Of a stretch of DNA of 64,000 nt, positions 43,937 to 49,828 are shown one piece after another. The notes beneath the pieces are model-generated. The model worked only from the letters and a program-made list of their open reading frames with translations. It searched no databases and was not told the origin of the DNA. Location of the stretch: NCBI RefSeq assembly GCF_041320705.1, contig NZ_JBGGTQ010000008.1, positions 154,019-218,018 on the forward strand, written 5' to 3'. The stretch is from Kineococcus mangrovi (GTDB taxonomy: Bacteria > Actinomycetota > Actinomycetes > Actinomycetales > Kineococcaceae). Numbering within the stretch: position 1 is the stretch's first letter; every line of letters starts with the position of its first letter. Both the position numbers and the translations under genes were made by a program.

Positions 43937-44077
43937 CTACAGCAGACCCAGGAGCCAGCCCAGCACCGGTGTCAGCGCGGCGGCGCTGCCGGCGAGCACC
44001 GCCAGCACGACCACCAGCGTCAGGAGCTTGACCGCCCGCGACGGCCCACCGTCCGGTCCCCGCATCATCCGCAGCAC
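43937..44077 (-). CDS. Small single-TM protein
   Basis: 46 residues from the GTG at 44077, which has GGAGGA 7 bases upstream; two ATGs follow four codons later. A short basic N-terminus (MMRGPDGGPSRAVK) is followed by one long hydrophobic segment that runs to the end (LLTLVVVLAVLAGSAAALTPVLGWLLGLL). It lies 16 bases in front of the DUF4235 gene on the same strand, so it probably shares its operon. No family is recognised. The good ribosome site and clear membrane segment support it. Confidence 0.6.
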   Translation of the reverse strand: MLRMMRGPDGGPSRAVKLLTLVVVLAVLAGSAAALTPVLGWLLGLL

Positions 44078-44116
44078 CGGGCCATCCTCCCCGCACCGTC
44101 GAACGCCGTGCCGGGG

Positions 44117-44122
44117 TACCCT
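44117..44122 (+). promoter_or_regulatory. -10 box of the riboswitch transcript
   Basis: TACCCT matches TAnnnT and lies 10 bases upstream of the TPP aptamer, so the RNA would start almost at the aptamer 5' end. Confidence 0.5.
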
Positions 44123-44131
44123 CGCCGGGCA

Positions 44132-44217
44132 ACGACAGGGGAGCGCCGTGGGGCGCTGAGAGTGCGGGGATCCGCAGACCCTCGAACCTGATCCGGTTCA
44201 CACCGGCGTAGGGAGTC
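44132..44217 (+). ncRNA. TPP riboswitch (THI element)
   Basis: All conserved blocks are present in order: ACAGGGGAGC, the GGCGCTGAGAGTGCGG segment with the invariant CTGAGA, GACCCTCGAACCTGATCCGG, and CACCGGCGTAGGGAGT. These build the pyrimidine- and diphosphate-sensing helices that bind thiamin diphosphate. It precedes a YkoE-type transporter gene by 65 bases. That short gap could hide the ribosome site GGAGGAAC when ligand binds; no clear terminator is seen, so control of translation is likelier. Confidence 0.95.
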
Positions 44218-44282
44218 GGGACGTCCTCGACGTGCGACCGCCGTGGTCGCCCGTCCCCCTCCTGGGACCAGGAGGAACCACC

Positions 44283-44885
44283 GTGAGCACCACGCTCAAC
44301 CGTTCGCGCGCCGCGCACCGCTGGCGCACCGTCGACCTGCTCACCGCCGCCGTCCTCGGCGTCGCCTTCGGCGTCGTGTTCTGGGGCTGGGGCATCCTCT
44401 ACACCTCGCTCACCCCGCTGTTCGCCGCCGTCCCGTTCGTGCAGAGCATCCTGTCCGGCGTCTGGCTGCTGCCCGCGGTCGTGGCGGCGCTCGTCGTCCG
44501 CCGACCGGGGGCGGCGCTGCTCGCCGAGATGACGGCCGCCTCCGTCGAGGCGCTCATGGGCAGCCACTGGTCCACCGGGGTGCTCGTCTCCGGCGCGATC
44601 CAGGGCATCGGGGTGGAGCTGGCGGTGGCGCTGTTCGCCTGGCGCCGGTTCGGCCCCGCCGTCGCCGTGCTCGCCGGCGTGCTCGCCGCCGTCCTGGAGG
44701 GCGTGTACGAGCTGTTCGCCTACTACGCCGGCGCCTGGACCCTCGGGTTCCAGGTCCTGTACGTGGCCTGCTTCGCCGTCTCCGGCGCTCTCGTCGCGGG
44801 CCTGGGGGGCTGGGCCCTCGTCCGGTCGCTGGCCCGCACCGGTGCCCTCTCGGCGTTCCCCGCCGGGCGCGAGCACCGCGGCTGA
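44283..44885 (+). CDS. ykoE: YkoE-type ECF transporter substrate-binding subunit
   Basis: 200 residues with about five or six membrane helices (for example [57 protein letters not shown]). These are features of YkoE S components, which bind thiamin or its pyrimidine precursor. The GTG at 44283 follows AGGAGGAAC. It is the first gene after the TPP riboswitch and precedes a double ABC ATPase and a T component, matching the YkoEDC system. It should sit in the membrane and present the vitamin to the energy-coupling module. Confidence 0.88.
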   Translation: MSTTLNRSRAAHRWRTVDLLTAAVLGVAFGVVFWGWGILYTSLTPLFAAVPFVQSILSGVWLLPAVVAALVVRRPGAALLAEMTAASVEALMGSHWSTGVLVSGAIQGIGVELAVALFAWRRFGPAVAVLAGVLAAVLEGVYELFAYYAGAWTLGFQVLYVACFAVSGALVAGLGGWALVRSLARTGALSAFPAGREHRG

Positions 44886-44898
44886 CCGGCGCTCGGCC

Positions 44899-46374
44899 GT
44901 GCCCGACCTCGCGCTGCGCGGGCTGACCGTCACCACCCCCGCCGGCCGCACGCTGGTCCGCGACGTCGACCTCGACGTCGCGACCGGCGAGCGGGTCCTG
45001 CTCGCCGGGCCCAGCGGCGCGGGCAAGTCGACCGTGCTGCGGGCCCTGGCCGGGCTGCTCGAAGAGGACGTCGAGGCCCGCGGCGACGTCCGCCTCGACG
45101 GCCGGGAGGCGCTCGCGGGGGAGGTCGGGCTGCTCGTGCAGGACCCCCTCGACGCCCTCGTGGCCGAGACCGCGGGCCGGGACACCGCGTTCGGCCCGGA
45201 GAACGCCGGCCTGGACCGGCCCGGCACCTGGCGGCGGGTGGCCCGCGCGCACGCGGCCGCCCGGTACCCCGCCGGCCGCGACCGGGAGGTGCGGACGCTG
45301 TCGGGCGGTGAGCGCCAGCGGCTCGCCCTGGCCGGGACGCTGGCCGCCGACCCGGCCGTCCTGCTCCTGGACGAACCGACCTCCATGCTCGATGCGCCCA
45401 CCGCGGCCGCCGTGCGCGCGGCCGTCCTGGACGCGGCCGGCCGGGACCGCGGCCTCCTCGTCGTCGACCACGACGTCGCCGGCTGGGCCCCCCACGTCGA
45501 CCGGGTCGTCGTCCTCGGTGCCGGTGGCGACGTCGTGCACGACGGGCCGGCCGCCGCCGCGGGGCGGTCCCCCACCGGGACGGGCGACCTGTGGTGGCCC
45601 GGGGTCGCGGCCCCCACCCCGCTCGACGTCCCGGCCGGGCTGCTCACCCCCGCCCTGGACCCGGGGGGCGGGGACGTCCTGCACGGGGAGGGCCTGGGGC
45701 TCGTGCGCACCCGCCGCGGCCTGCGACCCCGGCCACCGGCCACCGTCCTGAGCGGGGTGGACGTCGCCCTCCCGACCGGTGCGCTCACCCCCGTCACCGG
45801 CGACAGCGGGGCAGGCAAGTCGAGCCTGCTCGCCCTCCTGGCCGGTCTGGCCGCCCCCACGTCGGGGCGGTTGCTCGCCGCGCCGGCGCTCGCGGGCCGA
45901 CGCGGGCGGCGGGCCCCGCACACCTGGACGTCCCGGGAGCTGGCCGCCCGGGCGGGCTGGGTCCCGCAGTTCCCCGAGCACACCTTCGTCGCCGCGACCG
46001 TGCGGGCCGAGGTCGCCGTCACCGCCATCGTCCTGGGCCGCGACACCGGCCGCGGGGAGGCGCTGCTGGAGCTGCTGGGCCTGTCCGGCCTCGCCGACGC
46101 CCACCCCTTCCGGCTGTCCGGCGGGGAGCAGCGCCGGCTCGCGCTGGCCGGTGCCCTGGCCGCGGGCCCCGCCCTCGTCGTGGCCGACGAACCGACCGTC
46201 GGGCAGGACCGGGGGACCTGGGCGGTCGTGGCCGGGTTGCTGGCCGCGGCGGTGCGGGACGGTGCCGCCGTGGCCGTCGGCACCCACGACGGCCCGCTGC
46301 TCGGGGCGCTGGGGCCGCGCGCGGGGACGGCGGTCCGGCTGCACCGCGGCGTCCCCGCGGAGGTGGCCGCGTGA
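44899..46374 (+). CDS. ykoD: YkoD-type ECF transporter ATPase, two ABC domains
   Basis: 491 residues holding two ABC ATPases in one chain. Domain 1: Walker A GPSGAGKST (from about 37), signature LSGGERQRLALAG, Walker B VLLLDEPTSMLD. Domain 2: Walker A GDSGAGKSS (from about 301), signature LSGGEQRRLALAG, Walker B LVVADEPTVGQD. Both look catalytically complete. The GTG at 44899 is 13 bases after the ykoE stop, and its own stop overlaps the next start. It powers vitamin uptake through the T component. Confidence 0.9.
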   Translation: MPDLALRGLTVTTPAGRTLVRDVDLDVATGERVLLAGPSGAGKSTVLRALAGLLEEDVEARGDVRLDGREALAGEVGLLVQDPLDALVAETAGRDTAFGPENAGLDRPGTWRRVARAHAAARYPAGRDREVRTLSGGERQRLALAGTLAADPAVLLLDEPTSMLDAPTAAAVRAAVLDAAGRDRGLLVVDHDVAGWAPHVDRVVVLGAGGDVVHDGPAAAAGRSPTGTGDLWWPGVAAPTPLDVPAGLLTPALDPGGGDVLHGEGLGLVRTRRGLRPRPPATVLSGVDVALPTGALTPVTGDSGAGKSSLLALLAGLAAPTSGRLLAAPALAGRRGRRAPHTWTSRELAARAGWVPQFPEHTFVAATVRAEVAVTAIVLGRDTGRGEALLELLGLSGLADAHPFRLSGGEQRRLALAGALAAGPALVVADEPTVGQDRGTWAVVAGLLAAAVRDGAAVAVGTHDGPLLGALGPRAGTAVRLHRGVPAEVAA

Positions 46375-47255
46375 GGCGCGGGGGGCGCGACGGTGTCCAC
46401 ACCTCTGTGCACAGCACTGTGGACGACCCTGTGGGAACCGCCGTGCAGCGTGTGGGCGAGGGTGTGGGCGCAGCTGTGGACGACGGGGTGCCGACCACCG
46501 CCGCGCAACGCCGGGGCGCGGGCCCCGGGCCCGTCGTCCGGCACTGCGGCCCGTTGCCCCTGCTGGCCGTCGCCGTGCTGTGCGCCGCCGGTGCCTTCGC
46601 CGTCCGGGACTGGTGGCAGGCCGCCGGAGCCCTTGCCGTGCAGGCGCTCTGCCTGCCGCTGGTCGTCGGCGACGTGCGGGCCGCGGTGCGGCGACTGCTG
46701 CCGCTCGCCCTGGCGGCGCTGTCCGTGGGCTGGTCCACCGTCCTCGCCGGTGACAGCGCCGATCCCCTGTGGACGGCGCTCACCGCCGCCCTGCGCCTCG
46801 TCGTCCTCGTCCTGCCCGGTGCCCTGCTGCTCGGCTGGCTCGACGCCGCCGAGGTCGGCGACCACCTCGCCCAGCGCCTGCGCGTGCCGGGCCGCGTCGT
46901 CGTCGCCGTCGTCGTCGCGCTCGGCAGGCTCGACGCCCTCGTCGACTCCTGGGACCAGGTCGCCGCCGCGCGGCGCGTGCGCGGTCTGGGCCCCGGGCGC
47001 GGTCCCGCCGGCCGGGTCCGCTGGGCCGCCTCCACGTCCTTCGGCCTGCTCGTCGACGCCGTGCGCGGCGCGGGCCGCGTCTCGCTGGCGATGGACGCGC
47101 GCGGGTTCGCCGGTGAGGGCGCCGGCCGGCGCAGCTGGGCCCTGCCCGCCCCGTGGCGGCGGGCCGACACCGTCCTGCTGCTGGCCGGGACCGCCGTCGC
47201 GGCGGTGCCGCTGCTGCTGCGGGTGGGGGGTGCGTTCCTCACGTCCACGAGCTGA
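46371..47255 (+). CDS. ykoC: YkoC/CbiQ-type ECF transporter T component
   Basis: 294 residues. From about residue 55 it has the membrane helices of a CbiQ-like transmembrane component (LPLLAVAVLCAAGAFAV, LCLPLVVGDV, LVVLVLPGALLLGWL) and the coupling-helix Ala-Arg-Gly motifs (AARRVRGLGPG and MDARGFAGEGAGRR) that bind the ATPase. The GTG overlaps the ykoD stop by four bases. The first 50 residues are odd: Val recurs every fourth position (VHTSVHSTVDDPVGTAV), reflecting a 12-base DNA period. Translation might instead begin at a later GTG near 46488. Function is as part of the thiamin/HMP importer. Confidence 0.85.
   Translation: MRRGGRDGVHTSVHSTVDDPVGTAVQRVGEGVGAAVDDGVPTTAAQRRGAGPGPVVRHCGPLPLLAVAVLCAAGAFAVRDWWQAAGALAVQALCLPLVVGDVRAAVRRLLPLALAALSVGWSTVLAGDSADPLWTALTAALRLVVLVLPGALLLGWLDAAEVGDHLAQRLRVPGRVVVAVVVALGRLDALVDSWDQVAAARRVRGLGPGRGPAGRVRWAASTSFGLLVDAVRGAGRVSLAMDARGFAGEGAGRRSWALPAPWRRADTVLLLAGTAVAAVPLLLRVGGAFLTSTS
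46395..46490. repeat. 12-base periodic TGTG array at the start of the T-component gene
   Basis: GTG recurs at 46407, 46419, 46431, 46443, then 46452, 46464, 46476 and 46488: a 12-base period with a single 9-base step. Most copies read CTGTGG or GTGTGG. Codons before each GTG end in T (TCT, ACT, CCT, CGT, GGT, GCT), which are rare in this window. Confidence 0.7.
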
Positions 47256-47350
47256 CGGGTGACCTACCGCGCGCCGCGGCCGACGGACAGGCTGACCGCA
47301 GGGCCCGTGCCGTGCGGTGCCGCTCGGGGGAGGGCAGGGGGTCGGGCAGC

Positions 47351-48415
47351 GTGGCGGGACGCAGCGCACCGGTGCCGGACGGCGTGGGGGACGCCGCCGG
47401 GCCGGTCGCGGTGCCGGGGGACCGGCACCGGTCTGCGCCCGCGATCACGGCGCTCGGCGTCCACGTGCGGTCCGGGCCCCCCTTCCCGGGGGACGGGACC
47501 GTCACGCTGCTGGAGGGCGTCGACCTCGACGTGCGCCCCGGTGAGGTGCTCGCCGTGGTCGGGCGGCGCGGGGCCGGCACGTCCACGCTGCTGTCCGTCC
47601 TGTCGGGCCGCACCCGCCCCAGCGAGGGCGTCGTCCGCGTCCTGGGACGGGACCCGGCCGGCGGGGCCGGCGACGACGACCTGGCGACCCTGCCCTCGCA
47701 CGCGGCCCTGTTCGACCACCTCACCGTCGAGGAGACGCTGTCGCTGTGGGCCGGTCTGCGCAGCCGGCCGGGGGCCGAGACCGGTGAGCTGCTCGACCTG
47801 GCGGGCCTGACCGGGGCCGCGCACCGGCTCGTCCGCGGCCTCGACCACGGCCACCGGCAGCGTGTGCAGCTGGCGGTGACGTTCGCCGGTGCGGCACCGG
47901 TCGTCGTGTGCGACGAACCCGTCGGAGGGGCCGCCCCGGGGACGGGGGCCGCGCTGGCCGCCCTCCTGCGCCGGCACCGCGCCGGCGGCGGGACCGCCGT
48001 CGTCGCGGGCGGACGACCCGAGGTCCTCGAGACGGCCGACGGGACGGCGCTGCTGGCCGCCTGCGACCGCGTCGGCGTCCTGCGCCGGGGCCGGCTCGTC
48101 GTCGCGGCCCCCGCCCGCGACGTCGTGGACCGCTTCGCCTCCCACGGCGGGGTCAGCGCCCTCGTCGGCGACGCCGGTGAGGCCAGCTCCCTCGCCGCCA
48201 CCCTGCCCGGCGCCACCTTCCAGCGCGTGGGGGAGCTGACCCGCGTCGACGTCCCCGACGTCGCCCCGGAACGGTGGTGGGCGCTGACGGCCGCGCTGAC
48301 CACCCTGCGGGAGGTGCGGCACCACGACGCCACGCTCGCCGACGCCGTCCGCCGGGCCACCGCCGACCGGCGCCCCGCCGACGTCCGGCCCCCGGACCCC
48401 CGGGGAACCCCGTGA
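47351..48415 (+). CDS. ABC transporter ATPase with altered Walker A (RiPP locus)
   Basis: 354 residues of an ABC-2-type exporter ATPase. The Walker A motif reads GRRGAGTST (71-79): Thr77 replaces the invariant Lys. The signature is LDHGHRQRVQLAV rather than LSGGQ. Walker B keeps VVVCDEP with Asp188/Glu189. ATP hydrolysis is therefore doubtful unless it pairs with another ATPase. The C-terminal 100 residues resemble the regulatory extension of drug-export ATPases. Its stop overlaps the permease start (GTGA). Position upstream of a RiPP precursor suggests export or self-protection. The GTG at 47351 has GGGGAGGG-type sequence upstream; GTG 47372 is an alternative. Confidence 0.82.
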   Translation: MAGRSAPVPDGVGDAAGPVAVPGDRHRSAPAITALGVHVRSGPPFPGDGTVTLLEGVDLDVRPGEVLAVVGRRGAGTSTLLSVLSGRTRPSEGVVRVLGRDPAGGAGDDDLATLPSHAALFDHLTVEETLSLWAGLRSRPGAETGELLDLAGLTGAAHRLVRGLDHGHRQRVQLAVTFAGAAPVVVCDEPVGGAAPGTGAALAALLRRHRAGGGTAVVAGGRPEVLETADGTALLAACDRVGVLRRGRLVVAAPARDVVDRFASHGGVSALVGDAGEASSLAATLPGATFQRVGELTRVDVPDVAPERWWALTAALTTLREVRHHDATLADAVRRATADRRPADVRPPDPRGTP

Positions 48416-49512
48416 GCCTGGCCCGGACGACCGGGCACGACGCCCGTCCCGACCCGCCCGCCCCCTCCCCGCGCCGGCGCTGCCCCGGCAGGCTCTCCCC
48501 GGCCGGTGCGGCGCTCCGCGAGTCGCTGCGGGACCGGCCGCTGCTGGCCCAGGCGGTGCTCACCCCGCTCCTCGTGCTCGTCCTGGCCCTCCTCCTGGGG
48601 CGGTTCGCCGCCTCCGAGGACCCCCGCGTCGTGCAGGTCGCCGGCACCCCGCCCGCCGCCACCACCGTCGAGCGGGCCCTCGCCTCCGCCGGGGAGGAGG
48701 TCGGCCGGCCGACCGGCGCGGGCGGCTCCACCGCCGTCCCCGGTGCCCCCGGCCCCGGTGTCGACGCCACCGTCAGCGTGCCCGCCGGCGGCCCCGTCCT
48801 CGTGCGGGTAGCCCCCACCGCGACGTGGGAGGTCGCGGACCTCGTCGAGACGGTCCAGGGCGCCCTGCCCGGTCGCACCGTCCACGTCGTCGGTCCCGAC
48901 GGCCGCGCCACCCACGGCCTCGACGGTCAGCTGCTGCCCGCGGTGCTCGTCCTGACCGCCGTCGTCCTCGCGCTGCCCGGCACCGCCGGCCGCGTCCGGG
49001 CCTGGCGGCGCCGCGGGACGCTCGGGCTGGTCACGGGCACCACGACCGTCCGCGGGGTGCGCGCGGCGCGGCTCGCCGGTGCCCTGCTGCCCTCGCGGTT
49101 GCTGCTGGTCGTGCCCGCCGTCGTCGTCCTCACCGCCGCCGACCTGCCCGGCGCCAGGACCCTCGCACTGCTCGTCCTGCTCGCCGCGACCGGGACCGCC
49201 GCCGGCACCGCCGTCGGCGCCCTGGCCGGCGGGCTGCTGCGGACCGGCGGCGAGACCGGCCCGGTGCTGTGGGTCCTCGCCGTCCTCGTCGGGTTGTTCG
49301 GCGGGGTGCTGCTGCCGGCGTCCGTGCTGCCGCCCGCCGCCGACGCCGTCCTGCGCCTCACCCCGACCGCGTGGTTCGCCGACGGGGTGCGGGCGGCGCT
49401 CGCCGGCGGCCCCGCGGCTCCGGCGCTGCTCGCCGCGGCGGGTTTGACGGCCGTCTCCGTCGCGGCGTGGGCCGCTCTCGCGGGGATCTGCGCGCGGACG
49501 GCGCGGCGCTGA
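48412..49512 (+). CDS. ABC-2 type transporter permease (RiPP locus)
   Basis: 366 residues with the ABC-2 layout. One membrane helix near residues 47-63 (LTPLLVLVLALLLGRFA) is followed by an extracytoplasmic domain of about 100 residues rich in Ala/Gly/Pro, then about five helices (LLPAVLVLTAVVLALPG, LLLVVPAVVVLTAA, LALLVLLAATGTAAGTAVG, VLWVLAVLVGLFGGVLLP, ALLAAAGLTAVSVAAWAAL). The LPPAADAVLRLTPTAWFADGV segment is typical of the family. It is translationally coupled to the ATPase. Export of the modified peptide or immunity is the likely role, inferred from context. Confidence 0.82.
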   Translation: MSLARTTGHDARPDPPAPSPRRRCPGRLSPAGAALRESLRDRPLLAQAVLTPLLVLVLALLLGRFAASEDPRVVQVAGTPPAATTVERALASAGEEVGRPTGAGGSTAVPGAPGPGVDATVSVPAGGPVLVRVAPTATWEVADLVETVQGALPGRTVHVVGPDGRATHGLDGQLLPAVLVLTAVVLALPGTAGRVRAWRRRGTLGLVTGTTTVRGVRAARLAGALLPSRLLLVVPAVVVLTAADLPGARTLALLVLLAATGTAAGTAVGALAGGLLRTGGETGPVLWVLAVLVGLFGGVLLPASVLPPAADAVLRLTPTAWFADGVRAALAGGPAAPALLAAAGLTAVSVAAWAALAGICARTARR

Positions 49513-49647
49513 CGGGTGGGCCCCGACAGCCGGTCGACCGACCGTGAGGAACGCACCCGCGAACGGTGAGCGGCGCACTGCCGCCGCGGCGTGGTGGGGG
49601 ACAGGCTCGCCACGTCCGCACCGACCGGCAGTTCCCAGGGGGTTCTC
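49513..49647. other. Spacer before the precursor peptide gene
   Basis: 135 bases without a gene. It holds a perfect 10-base palindrome CGGTCGACCG (49531-49540) but no recognisable -10 or terminator hairpin. The precursor could be read through from the ABC genes or have a promoter I cannot see. Confidence 0.4.
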
Positions 49648-49821
49648 GTGAACGTGACCACCGAACGCGTCAGCACCGGACCCGGACCGCGCACCGGGTT
49701 GGACGCCGAACTCGACCGTCTCCTCGCCGCGGCCCCCTCGGACCCGGTGCGCCGGCGGACGACCCCGCCCCCGCTGGCCAGCCCGTTATGCCTGTGCTGG
49801 CCCGCCGAGACCGACGAGTGA
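49648..49821 (+). CDS. Putative TOMM/RiPP precursor peptide
   Basis: 57 residues. The GTG at 49648 follows CAGGGGG at ideal spacing. Residues 1-37 look like a leader with an amphipathic helix (GLDAELDRLLAAAPSDPVRRR). Residues 38-57 look like a core: TTPPPLASPLCLCWPAETDE, with Thr38, Thr39, Ser45, Cys48, Cys50 and Thr55 as possible heterocyclisation sites. The only two cysteines form a Cys-Leu-Cys motif near the C-terminus. The next gene, seven bases on, encodes a YcaO cyclodehydratase, the enzyme that modifies such peptides. No known precursor family is recognised; the role is inferred from size, core composition and linkage. Confidence 0.75.
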   Translation: MNVTTERVSTGPGPRTGLDAELDRLLAAAPSDPVRRRTTPPPLASPLCLCWPAETDE

Positions 49822-49828
49822 GCCGACC

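Noticed and set aside
46395..46490. Possible DnaA-box or replication-origin array in the TGTG repeats
   Set aside because: The repeats do not match the TTATCCACA consensus and there is no dnaA/dnaN gene or AT-rich region nearby.
43923..47369. Long minus-strand open frame antisense to the YkoEDC genes
   Set aside because: The sense strand holds three well-recognised transporter genes and a TPP riboswitch; the antisense translation has no domain-like pattern.
49531..49540. CGGTCGACCG palindrome before the precursor gene as an operator
   Set aside because: Ten-base GC-rich palindromes are expected by chance in such DNA; there is no adjoining promoter to support a role.
49591..49647. Upstream GTG (49591) giving a 76-residue precursor peptide
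   Set aside because: No ribosome site lies before it, whereas GTG 49648 has CAGGGGG at ideal spacing; the extra 19 residues look unstructured.
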